Part shown: one piece after another, positions 54,854-63,703 of the stretch | Numbering within the stretch: the first letter of the stretch is position 1 | Layout: every line of letters starts with the position of its first letter | DNA from: Maribacter flavus | GTDB lineage: Bacteria; Bacteroidota; Bacteroidia; Flavobacteriales; Flavobacteriaceae | Length of the DNA: 64,000 nucleotides | Direction: 5' to 3' | Assembly (NCBI RefSeq): GCF_008386635.1 | Contig: NZ_VUOE01000001.1 | Coordinates: forward strand, 868,001-932,000 | The notes under the pieces: model-generated | Database searches by the model: none | The model's input: the letters and a program-made list of their open reading frames with translations, nothing else | What the model was told of the DNA's origin: nothing | Position numbers and translations under genes: made by a program

Positions 54854-55627
54854 ATGAAAAAGATAGCTGTCATCTTCGTTATTGTTGGTCTTTGCCTTGT
54901 CGGGTTGGCCTATTATTTCTCATCGGAATCGCTCAAATTGATTGAAAGGAAACACAAAGGTGATGACCTCAATGATGTAATTCTAGGGAACGAAATGATT
55001 TTGGAAGTATCCGCCAAGGAAGAACTGCAATACGATAATGAAATCATCTATCCATCCATCGCGTTGAACAAACCTGATCATGCAGCGGTTAGTCCATGTA
55101 TACAACTCTTTCAGTCCAACGGTGAACTTGATGCATTGTGCTTGAACAATCTATTGAACGTGGTCATCGATGATTTTGGGGAACTGGCGTTTTTTAAAGC
55201 AGATATCGGTTCTAGTATAGATTATGACAATCTTTCATTTGACCATACGTTCTTATCAAACCTGTTCAGCAAAAATAACACGTTGGCGAATAGCCTCACC
55301 CTTGGCTTTTTAAATAGGTACCGTAACCCTGAGCGGTTACAGCAAGCATTTCGCAAGCATAAGCAGGATTTATTCCAAAGCGTTCCGAAAAATATGTACC
55401 AAAGGGTTTTTGAAAAGCAAGTGAATAGATTGTTATCGGCCCATGAAGAAATAGCGCAACAGAACAACAAAGAAGCCTTTTTTGAAGACCTCTATTTTAA
55501 GGCGGACACGCAAAATTCACACCGCCAATATTGGAAGTACACCTTTTGGAAAAGAAGAGAAATAGAAAAAACCGACGGAATCGTTTTTACGATCCTAAGC
55601 GAAATAAAAAAACGGTATGATCGGTAA
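54854..55627 (+). CDS. membrane-anchored protein, paralogue of the previous gene
   Basis: 257 residues with one N-terminal TM helix (about 4-21) and a mainly helical exported domain. The end (FWKRREIEKTDGIVFTILSE) aligns with that of the 320-residue protein. No known family. It lies within the tight run, 38 bases before the SH3-domain protein. Confidence 0.68.
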   Translation: MKKIAVIFVIVGLCLVGLAYYFSSESLKLIERKHKGDDLNDVILGNEMILEVSAKEELQYDNEIIYPSIALNKPDHAAVSPCIQLFQSNGELDALCLNNLLNVVIDDFGELAFFKADIGSSIDYDNLSFDHTFLSNLFSKNNTLANSLTLGFLNRYRNPERLQQAFRKHKQDLFQSVPKNMYQRVFEKQVNRLLSAHEEIAQQNNKEAFFEDLYFKADTQNSHRQYWKYTFWKRREIEKTDGIVFTILSEIKKRYDR

Positions 55628-55665
55628 ATGCAACCTGTAAAAAGCACAAAACAACAAATAACGAA

Positions 55666-57195
55666 ATGTTTATAGTCCTCCTCCTCTTTTTGCTCCTTTT
55701 GTTGGTCGGCCTAGTGTTCTTGGTCATTAAACTGACCAAATGGACGTTTCGAAAGAAATTAAGAGTGAAGGCAGCAGGTATACTTTTTGGGGTGGCCATT
55801 ATGGGTTTGGTAGTCAACCATTTCCTTTTTAAAAATATGCGGTTAATCCAGTCCGAAGTATATCCTAATCTCTATTTGGTAAAATACCCTGATAAAGAGT
55901 ATTCCAAAGTTCAAAAAGCCATACAAGAAAAGATAAAGGAACACCTGCAGGCCGAACATAAAACCGGAAAACCATTGGCCTATAGAAACGAAAACGGCAT
56001 CTATTTTTATGAATACGGCGGCACGACCTTCGGTTTTATTGGAGAAGCGGGTACTGGCTATTTTATTGACCATGAAGAAGATTTGGGTGGTTTTGTATCC
56101 GAAGAACTGGGTATTTACCAGGATTATAGGTTGGCGGAGTTTTACTATGATTCTTGCCCAGATGATTCAACTTTAATTTGTGGAGAAATCAACTATTTCA
56201 AAGAAGGTGAATTCCATAAAATTCATAGTCTGTCAAATCTTGCTTACGTGAACGGTAACCTAAAACCTTCAAAAGATTTAGGGAAATCTACTGAACAAAG
56301 TAATGCCCAAGTTTCCGAAGAGACCGATGAAAATCAAGGAGAAAAATTACCCCTTCATGGAATATTGGATAAAGAGGCTTTGGCCAAGTATTATCCAAAA
56401 ATTTTAAATGAGTTTGACAGGACTGAAAATTTCTATTCCGAAAAGATAGAAGTCCCGAAAAATCATGGTGCCATAGTAAGTCTTTTACACCTTACAAACA
56501 CCTCAACAGATTACTTATTATATACCCATAATCAAAATCTGGAACCCATTGACGCTTTTTATATTGGAAAAGCTACTGATTTTGACAATGGCAGAAGCGA
56601 GACAATTGATTACAAAATCAATCAAGACGGTACCATTGTTTTTAACAAAGTGGTTTGGGGAATGATGGAACGGAACAATGAAGAAATCATTGACACCCTG
56701 GCCCACAAAACCATTACAATTCGTTTATCGGACAAGGGAAATATTGACTATACCATTTCGAAAAACCCTGAATATTACGTTTTGGAGGCTTTTAACATGG
56801 ATTCAGACCCTAACGGAATCAACCTACGAGATAGCCCCAATGGCACTATCATTAAAACCCTTAAACCACCGGAGTACGGTTATATTTTTAGTATCGTGCG
56901 AGGAGAAAATGGATGGTTCCGGGTTTTGAAAATCAACACCGTAGACGATGGTGAACTTAAAATGTCTCAAGGTATTTTATGGATACACAGTTCGGTAATA
57001 GGAATTCGTGCCAATCGGGATGCGCCAATCCTTGACACACCCCAAACGGGCAAGCAAATAGGTCTTATACCATCGGATAAGGAGATAAAAATTATGGATC
57101 TACATCGCGATTGGGTAAAAGTTGAATATCAAGGTATCATTGGGTGGGTAGATTCAGAATTACTCTGTGGCTACCCCGTTTCCACTTGTCCTTAA
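55666..57195 (+). CDS. membrane protein with SH3-like C-terminal domains
   Basis: 509 residues. Two N-terminal TM helices (about 1-22 and 37-52), an unknown domain at 60-205, a second at 230-370 (shared with the 634-residue lipoprotein below) and two bacterial SH3-like modules at the end (NGINLRDSPNGT and RANRDAPILDTPQTG, with GWFRVL and DWVKVEYQG). Bacterial SH3 modules often bind peptidoglycan or peptides in the periplasm. The next gene starts ten bases after the stop. Confidence 0.72.
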   Translation: MFIVLLLFLLLLLVGLVFLVIKLTKWTFRKKLRVKAAGILFGVAIMGLVVNHFLFKNMRLIQSEVYPNLYLVKYPDKEYSKVQKAIQEKIKEHLQAEHKTGKPLAYRNENGIYFYEYGGTTFGFIGEAGTGYFIDHEEDLGGFVSEELGIYQDYRLAEFYYDSCPDDSTLICGEINYFKEGEFHKIHSLSNLAYVNGNLKPSKDLGKSTEQSNAQVSEETDENQGEKLPLHGILDKEALAKYYPKILNEFDRTENFYSEKIEVPKNHGAIVSLLHLTNTSTDYLLYTHNQNLEPIDAFYIGKATDFDNGRSETIDYKINQDGTIVFNKVVWGMMERNNEEIIDTLAHKTITIRLSDKGNIDYTISKNPEYYVLEAFNMDSDPNGINLRDSPNGTIIKTLKPPEYGYIFSIVRGENGWFRVLKINTVDDGELKMSQGILWIHSSVIGIRANRDAPILDTPQTGKQIGLIPSDKEIKIMDLHRDWVKVEYQGIIGWVDSELLCGYPVSTCP

Positions 57196-57205
57196 CAAAA
57201 AGCTT

Positions 57206-58423
57206 ATGATGAAACCAAAGAACATTTGGCACTTATTTTTGATACTCTTGGTAAGTATCTTCATTTGCTGTAAAGACAGCAAAACGGGCACAAAGAATGC
57301 CATGGAACCTTCCTCGCAAAATACTTTGGTCACCGAAAGCACAGAAAAAACAGACAATCAAACTTCACGTGACTACGCCAAAATTGATGCTGGTAATGAT
57401 ATCGCAAATATTGAAAAACTAAAAGAGACTTTTAGGAGCAAAAACGAAGTGCTGTTCCTAGAACAATTTCCATCAGACCAAGAGCAATTCATGCAGCACT
57501 TCGGATGGAACTATAAAAGCAACCAACCCAACGAACTGTACGAAGAAAGTTACGCCTACATTGATTACTTCTTTAATCTCTTGTCTCAAGACAAATACAA
57601 AAAGTTTGAATCGAAGTTTATCGACATTGCCAAGGATGGTTCTTGGCAAGAAGATGCTATCAATTACTTTCAAGACAAGACCTTAAATTTCATTAAGACT
57701 GGAAAGCGATACGACCTCATCAATACGTTGTCATCCGACGAGGCAAAATCCGTGCTGTTCTTTCTATTTGATGGGCCGCATCCAAAATTTGATGCTGAGT
57801 TTGCCTCCCATCTGAGCCCGTCAAAAAAAGAAATACTTGAAGAACTCTTTAAAACAGGTTTTTATGATCATAATGAAAACCCTGACCTCATTATGCCAGA
57901 CCTTGAAGAAGTGGACCCCATAGATGATGAAGGATCGATCCATCATGATATTTCGGATTTTGAAGGCGCAGAGCACTTTTTTATTCGGGACATAGACATC
58001 AACAACGATGGTGTTTTGGACAAAATAGTAAGTGCAGACCCATATCAGGGCGATGAGCTATTTCTATTCGAAAATGTTGGGGGTGAATACCAACACACCC
58101 TAAAGACAATTAATTTTTCAGAGGACGGCGGAAATCAAATTGTGGATGTAATTGCAGAAAACAGCGGGTTTTATATTAAAACGGCATTTCCAGATGGCGG
58201 ACTTCTAGAGGCCGATTACCACATTACCTTTAAAAACAATGCTTGGGTACTTACCCATACCGTTTACAGAACCCAAAGCAGCAATCAAGAAAATGCGGTT
58301 ATCTATGTCTGCAATGTGGTTCAGGAATTGAATCTGGAAGATGCCGATTTTTTTGAGAGACTAAAAGGCATGCCTTACGAAACCGATAGGGAAAGGCTTT
58401 GCAGCAAAGAAAAAATGAATTAA
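57206..58423 (+). CDS. hypothetical lipoprotein with calcium-loop-like motif
   Basis: 405 residues from ATG 57206 (the upstream frame overlaps the previous gene). Putative lipobox FICC (C21 or C22). A helical domain fills 40-225, and the later part has DIDINNDGVLDKIV near residue 264, like the calcium loop of FG-GAP/EF-hand repeats, then a beta-rich end. Function unknown. It is part of the envelope cluster. Confidence 0.7.
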   Translation: MMKPKNIWHLFLILLVSIFICCKDSKTGTKNAMEPSSQNTLVTESTEKTDNQTSRDYAKIDAGNDIANIEKLKETFRSKNEVLFLEQFPSDQEQFMQHFGWNYKSNQPNELYEESYAYIDYFFNLLSQDKYKKFESKFIDIAKDGSWQEDAINYFQDKTLNFIKTGKRYDLINTLSSDEAKSVLFFLFDGPHPKFDAEFASHLSPSKKEILEELFKTGFYDHNENPDLIMPDLEEVDPIDDEGSIHHDISDFEGAEHFFIRDIDINNDGVLDKIVSADPYQGDELFLFENVGGEYQHTLKTINFSEDGGNQIVDVIAENSGFYIKTAFPDGGLLEADYHITFKNNAWVLTHTVYRTQSSNQENAVIYVCNVVQELNLEDADFFERLKGMPYETDRERLCSKEKMN

Positions 58424-58434
58424 AATCATCCCCT

Positions 58435-58782
58435 ATGCGAATTGTAAAACATCTTTTGACCTACCTGCTCTGGACGATGTTGTCATTGCTCATGGGTATT
58501 GTGTATATGCGTCTATTATTGGGCGATATCGCCGAGGATGAAAGTATAGGAGGTTTTGGCTACCTATTAAAAGTTTTCTATCTACACGGACTTTTTTTTA
58601 TCGGTTTGCCTTTTGGAGCCATTATAGCCCTTTTATTTATTGCTACAGATTGGTTTTTTCTTAGTAAAAAACGCAAACCAAAGACCAATAGAACCCTCAT
58701 GCGCATTGCTTTGCTGTTGGTTATAACGGTTATCGTAGCCATAGTCCACTATGTTTTAGAAGTTGTGATCGATGTTATTTAA
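58435..58782 (+). CDS. three-TM membrane protein
   Basis: 115 residues from ATG 58435, chosen because the upstream frame overlaps the previous gene. Three TM helices (about 7-28, 43-70, 90-112). It has no recognisable motif. It lies inside the envelope cluster and may be inner-membrane anchored. Confidence 0.62.
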   Translation: MRIVKHLLTYLLWTMLSLLMGIVYMRLLLGDIAEDESIGGFGYLLKVFYLHGLFFIGLPFGAIIALLFIATDWFFLSKKRKPKTNRTLMRIALLLVITVIVAIVHYVLEVVIDVI

Positions 58783-58894
58783 ATGAGAAAAATGAAACCG
58801 ACATGATAAATATAATCTTTAAACACACAGCGTAATGATTATTAGAATCATCAAAGGTTACATGTGTCCATATCAAAAACAATAAAATAAACAC

Positions 58895-60229
58895 ATGAAA
58901 TATCTTCCCATATTACTGATACTATTGCTCTTTTCCTGCCAGCAAGGTGACAAGAATAAAAATATTCCTGAAACAGAGGTTGAGCAGCTAGAAGCTATTG
59001 ATAAACAAATTGATACGCTTGAAACGAGTCAAACTCCAATACAAGTCAACAGTCCATTACGACCAAATGAAACCCTTTTTTTAAACAAAACGTATATCGA
59101 CACCCTAGAGTTCAACGATTATAACGACGACTACGATTATCGATATCTTATTGGGAATAAAAATGGTAAAGAGGTTTCCTTTGCCTATAATTGGGATTGG
59201 TTCGATAACGAGGAATATAATTTTATACAAGGCGATGTAATTGAAGTACAATGGAAAATGGACAGTATCTCGATGCCGGGCGACCAAGAATCCGTAGCTA
59301 TTGCTGAAATAGCCTTGGAGGCCAAGAAAATAGCATCGTCCAAAGGGCCCTTTCAATTTTTAAAAAGAAAGAATGCTTATGATGAAGCAGTAAAAGACAC
59401 TTTCAGTACCATAGTAATCAACCATAGTTATTTACACAATATCACCCCACCCGAAAAAGCGGCCTTGGCCTTTGTGGCCTATGACATTGGTAACGAATGT
59501 GAATGGGGCTACGACTCGGATGGAAACGGACGTGTGCTATGGTGCCGCATCGTATCAGCCTTGGATTTGGGTCACCAATGTTCCGAAAAGCAGCTCAGCT
59601 TTTTGCGAAATTGGTTTTCTCGAGATACCGTCGCCCTTAAAAAACTGGAAAGTTGTCGCACTATACCCAACACTGCCACCATTCAGACCACTTTTGATGA
59701 GATTCTAATACAGAACAATGAAGCCGAAAAAACAATTACGGTGAGTTATAAGGTTACGGGCATAAATATGCGCGAATCAGAATCTTGGCACCACTCCCAG
59801 ACCGATATTTTTAAATATGATTCGGAATATATTGTTTTGGTCGATTCCAAAAAATCGGATGTATCAGAAGATCAAATAAGCATGAACCCTGATTCCCCTG
59901 AAAATATTGATCCTCAAAACTTTGTTTTGGCCCTCAAAGACCACATACTGAACGAATGGAAGAATCAAGATGGTTTTGATACCCTTAAAATCACATTTGG
60001 CGACAATATTCTAAACATTCAGGGCAATGAAGGATTTACATTAAGCCGCTACGATTTTAATGAGATGGTCATTAATGGAACAAGTGAACCTCAAACAATT
60101 TACCTAACGATCACCAATGAAGGAGGCGGTGGTGGCGGTAATGTTGCGCTGGTCGAAACCTATAGTTTAACGGTCGTGGATGCTGAGCATTTCGACATTA
60201 AGCATGTAGAAACCGATTTGGCGGACTAA
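58895..60229 (+). CDS. hypothetical lipoprotein of the envelope cluster
   Basis: 444 residues. Lipobox LLFSC with C15, followed by Gln-Gln-Gly-Asp, so probably periplasmic-facing. The first part is rich in Tyr and Asp (YNDDYDYRYLIG), the middle has a Cys-containing domain (ECEWGYDSDGNGRVLWC), and a Gly-rich run is found near the end (GGGGGN). No known family. Confidence 0.72.
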   Translation: MKYLPILLILLLFSCQQGDKNKNIPETEVEQLEAIDKQIDTLETSQTPIQVNSPLRPNETLFLNKTYIDTLEFNDYNDDYDYRYLIGNKNGKEVSFAYNWDWFDNEEYNFIQGDVIEVQWKMDSISMPGDQESVAIAEIALEAKKIASSKGPFQFLKRKNAYDEAVKDTFSTIVINHSYLHNITPPEKAALAFVAYDIGNECEWGYDSDGNGRVLWCRIVSALDLGHQCSEKQLSFLRNWFSRDTVALKKLESCRTIPNTATIQTTFDEILIQNNEAEKTITVSYKVTGINMRESESWHHSQTDIFKYDSEYIVLVDSKKSDVSEDQISMNPDSPENIDPQNFVLALKDHILNEWKNQDGFDTLKITFGDNILNIQGNEGFTLSRYDFNEMVINGTSEPQTIYLTITNEGGGGGGNVALVETYSLTVVDAEHFDIKHVETDLAD

Positions 60230-60241
60230 AAAACGAAGTTT

Positions 60242-60619
60242 ATGAAATTAAAATTAGTCACGTTCTTACTTGTCATCACAACCCTGCTATTCGGGATAAC
60301 AGCTGGAGTTTTATATACCCTAATTGATTCTTATGAAAAAACAATATGCGACCGTGAATTGACTATAAACAGCTATAAAAGAGTTATCGATGCCATGGGA
60401 AGAAGTAATACAATTTCATTGGATCAGCTTAAAACTGAACTTACAATTGATTTTTATCTGGACGAAAAGAGCTACAATGACTACAGCAATGAATATTACT
60501 TCGTAATACATCCAAAAAACGAAGAAGTCAATCGTAATGAAAACATTGATTTTATGGGATTACAACTGGTCTTTGATTATCAACAAAAACTAAAAACCAT
60601 TTACCTATATAAACCATAA
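60242..60619 (+). CDS. membrane-anchored small protein
   Basis: 125 residues with one N-terminal TM helix (about 4-25) and an exported domain. No motif. It sits 12 bases after the previous gene and eight bases before the next. Confidence 0.6.
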   Translation: MKLKLVTFLLVITTLLFGITAGVLYTLIDSYEKTICDRELTINSYKRVIDAMGRSNTISLDQLKTELTIDFYLDEKSYNDYSNEYYFVIHPKNEEVNRNENIDFMGLQLVFDYQQKLKTIYLYKP

Positions 60620-60627
60620 CAATAAAA

Positions 60628-60969
60628 ATGAAAAGCCAAAAAATAATCTTGTTTTTATTGCTAATATCTTGTGGTTCAAAGCCCAACGATTTTTATCAAG
60701 GATTGGTCATGGATAAAAACGGTAACCTAATTGAAAATGTAAGCATTTTCGAAGAATATGACACAGAAAACAGGTTAAAAACAAACAAAAAAGGGTACTT
60801 CAAATTGAATCGGACCTCTGATAGGATTCAAAGCTTGGTATTTGTAAAAGAGGGTTTTAAAACCGATACCATTCCAACTGTTTGGGCACAGCATGGTGAA
60901 AAGCTCAACTACCAATTCATAAAAAATGACACTACCGTAGTCCGGTTAAAGACTGTAAAATCAAAATAA
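60628..60969 (+). CDS. small lipoprotein with carboxypeptidase-regulatory-like fold
   Basis: 113 residues. Lipobox LISC with C15. The rest resembles the beta-sandwich seen in CarboxypepD_reg-like domains (GLVMDKNGNLIENVSIFEEY, KTNKKGYFKL, VFVKEGFKTDT). In Bacteroidota such domains occur as N-terminal plugs or stand-alone envelope proteins. Function unknown. Confidence 0.72.
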   Translation: MKSQKIILFLLLISCGSKPNDFYQGLVMDKNGNLIENVSIFEEYDTENRLKTNKKGYFKLNRTSDRIQSLVFVKEGFKTDTIPTVWAQHGEKLNYQFIKNDTTVVRLKTVKSK

Positions 60970-60978
60970 TTCTGAAAG

Positions 60979-62883
60979 ATGTTCTATAAAATCAAAAGAA
61001 AGAAATTTTACGTAGCAATCGGTTTTCTAATTATCTCATGTGGCCAAGGCCCAAAAAAGGAAAAAGCACCGGAAATCGAAACCCAAGGTGCCGTAGAAAT
61101 GATTGAAGCAGTTGTGGACTCCATACCCGACGATGAGGGTTTTGATTTTCTTAAAACTATTTCCAATACCAAAACGTTGAAATTACCTCACATAGAGAAT
61201 ACCAATTTCGACAGCTTTATCGATGAAGATGATTATGAAGTAATCGATTTCAAGGCTTTTAATTTGAACCAGATTTATCCTGATTATAATGCAGAGGGTC
61301 GAAACTATCGAGCTATTGCCAAGTACACCGTTCCGATAAGAGATAACTTTCATTCTGTAGTAGTGACCATCCTAAAAAGTGAGAATGAAATGGAATCCGT
61401 GTTGATTAATTACGATCCAGAAGGTACAATTATTGCTCATGAATTGGTTTCGTACGACGAAATAGCCGAGGGCATGTCCAGAACGGTTTCCCGTATCAGC
61501 GAAAACCGATTGACCGTTGACCGAATCTTCTGGGGCAACATTAGAGAAGTGGAACAAATAGAATACGAAATAACTTGGGATGGTACCATAGAAAAAGTAG
61601 ATACCAAAAAATTGAACGATTCTTTTAAAAACTATACACTAATAAATAGTGTTTTAATGGATTTAAAATTGGATTGGATACAAATAAAAACCGATTTGAT
61701 TGCCACTAAAGTCTATCCAGAAAATCCAGAAGAAACCATTGTGGTTATTCCAGAAATAGTGGATGAGGGCGAGCATTATTTTGCACTGAACAGCCATATC
61801 CTCATTGCTGATAATCGTTCTGGAAAAGTCACACATAAATACTTTGAAAGTAAAAAGACTAACGAATGGGTTTCGGATGCCATAGAATTGAACGGAATTC
61901 AAATCGACTCTACTTCATATCAGATTTCAGAAGACAAAATGGCCTTTGGTGTAACCGTTTCGCGTTTTGGCTCTTCTAGGGTAAACCCGTATTCAAATAA
62001 AGCGTTGTCACTTTTTGTAAAATCTGGTGACAGTCTAGTTAAAGTACTTTCCAACTATACTGTTGAAAATTATGGCGGAGAATGGGACGGCGATTGTGAT
62101 GGAGAATTTAACGAGACGAAAAAAAGTCTTAGGATGGGACAGGAAAAAAACAACGGCTATTTTGACATCTGGGTTGATGCTGAAAATTCATATACCCATA
62201 GTTTTAAAGATAAAAACGGGGATTGCCTTTCAGAGATGAAGCTTAATCCCAAAACCACAATTTTAAAATTTAATGGCTGGCGATACTCAGAATATGATAC
62301 TGAAACCATTGCCTATGCTGAATACGCCCCGGAAAAAAAAGTGAATGTTCGGTTAGAAAATGTCCACGTTGGTCACGCATTTCAAATGGAACCTTTTATC
62401 CTTTTGTCTGGACTGTATATGCCCAAAAACGGAAAAATAGTATTTCCTGACACTGAAACCGATAACGGTTATAGAGTATTCCTAGTGAACGAAGACAACG
62501 AAATACACTATAAATCCAAAGGTTTCGGGGATTTATACCATTTTGAACCCCATTTTTATAAAAGCGAAGCTTCGGACAAAACCATCATTATTTGTCAACT
62601 GGGCTTTGAATACCCGTTTGGCGGCGAAGTATTCATCTATCAGAATGAAAAGATGGAACATATAGGAACGCTGGATATTGAAGGATACGACCCTGAACAA
62701 AATGGCACTAATTATTTGACTGAAATCATTGAAATAAAAGAAGGTAAAACGGGTATTGAATTTTCCTTTAAAACGGACAGATTAATTCTCAATCCAGGTG
62801 GAGAGCATGAGGAAGTAATTACGAACAATAATGTTTTTTATGTCTACAAGAACAATGAGCTATCCTTACTATGGAACAACTAA
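60979..62883 (+). CDS. large hypothetical lipoprotein of the envelope cluster
   Basis: 634 residues. Lipobox IISC with C21, followed by Gly-Gln-Gly-Pro. The region 110-220 shares a domain with the SH3-type protein at 55666 (VDRIFWGN versus FNKVVWGM, each followed by the same strand order and TIEKVDTKK-like end). The C-terminal half is beta-rich. No known family. Its 3' end overlaps the next gene by 13 bases, an uncommon long overlap in a different frame. Confidence 0.72.
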   Translation: MFYKIKRKKFYVAIGFLIISCGQGPKKEKAPEIETQGAVEMIEAVVDSIPDDEGFDFLKTISNTKTLKLPHIENTNFDSFIDEDDYEVIDFKAFNLNQIYPDYNAEGRNYRAIAKYTVPIRDNFHSVVVTILKSENEMESVLINYDPEGTIIAHELVSYDEIAEGMSRTVSRISENRLTVDRIFWGNIREVEQIEYEITWDGTIEKVDTKKLNDSFKNYTLINSVLMDLKLDWIQIKTDLIATKVYPENPEETIVVIPEIVDEGEHYFALNSHILIADNRSGKVTHKYFESKKTNEWVSDAIELNGIQIDSTSYQISEDKMAFGVTVSRFGSSRVNPYSNKALSLFVKSGDSLVKVLSNYTVENYGGEWDGDCDGEFNETKKSLRMGQEKNNGYFDIWVDAENSYTHSFKDKNGDCLSEMKLNPKTTILKFNGWRYSEYDTETIAYAEYAPEKKVNVRLENVHVGHAFQMEPFILLSGLYMPKNGKIVFPDTETDNGYRVFLVNEDNEIHYKSKGFGDLYHFEPHFYKSEASDKTIIICQLGFEYPFGGEVFIYQNEKMEHIGTLDIEGYDPEQNGTNYLTEIIEIKEGKTGIEFSFKTDRLILNPGGEHEEVITNNNVFYVYKNNELSLLWNN

Positions 62884-63611
62884 AGAATTTTAAAAAGGTG
62901 TTTTTTTTAGGGATGGTTTTTGGGATTCTTGGTCTTCATGCCCAAAAAGAAGCAACGTATCCAAAATTACCCAAATCTGTAATGGAAATACACGATTTGA
63001 TTCCCGATAGCTGGCAGATACTTTCGCAGGTCTCAGGGGACCTTAACGGAGACGGATATGAAGACCTGGCCTTTGCTATACAAAGCCCCGTAAAAGAGAC
63101 GATTCAATACACCGATGATTCTGAAAGTGATACAATAGTTACAAGTCCCAGAATACTGGGTATCTACTTTGGCAAACGCAACGGAAAATTTAAGAAAAAG
63201 CTGCAATCCAATACGTTTATCATCAATCGAAATACACCTGTGATGGATGAGCCTTTTAAGGGTCTTGAAATCTTGCCAGACGGAGAATTTCAGATACTGT
63301 TCTTTATATGGCCATGCAGGGAATGTACCTCATGGTCAGAACATCTATATAGTTTCAGATACCAAAACAAAGCTTTTGAACTGGTGGGTTATAATGAAAA
63401 TATTGCCCAACGCGTATCGGCTGATGATATAGCTTACAATATCGATTTTGAAAACAAAACAATGCATATCAGCACTAGCACGATCAATGATGAAACAGAT
63501 GAACAAGTACTGGAGGAACAACCGACCATCAAATTTGAGCTTGATAAATTAAAAACCCTAAAATCGATGGAAAAACCCTTTGAATGGGAATTTCTTCAAT
63601 TACATATTTAA
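62871..63611 (+). CDS. secreted protein with FG-GAP-like calcium loop
   Basis: 246 residues with a signal peptide (about 7-23, ending LHAQ). Near residue 55, GDLNGDGYEDLAFA is a typical calcium loop of FG-GAP/VCBS-like repeats; a second loop is not clear. The rest is beta-rich with RECTSW and two Cys. It is the last gene of the envelope cluster and ends at a hairpin terminator. Confidence 0.72.
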   Translation: MEQLKNFKKVFFLGMVFGILGLHAQKEATYPKLPKSVMEIHDLIPDSWQILSQVSGDLNGDGYEDLAFAIQSPVKETIQYTDDSESDTIVTSPRILGIYFGKRNGKFKKKLQSNTFIINRNTPVMDEPFKGLEILPDGEFQILFFIWPCRECTSWSEHLYSFRYQNKAFELVGYNENIAQRVSADDIAYNIDFENKTMHISTSTINDETDEQVLEEQPTIKFELDKLKTLKSMEKPFEWEFLQLHI

Positions 63612-63627
63612 TACCATTCCCCAATTA

Positions 63628-63652
63628 AAAACAGGCCAAAAACGCTTGTTTT
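63628..63652. terminator. terminator-like hairpin at end of the envelope cluster
   Basis: Arms AAAACAGGC (63628-63636) and GCTTGTTTT (63644-63652), one G-T wobble. It lies between convergent genes and probably works in both directions. Confidence 0.6.
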
Positions 63653-63703
63653 AATCACAGAGTATGGGGTGTTTAATCCTTTGGCGATGCCAATAAAACC
63701 AAA

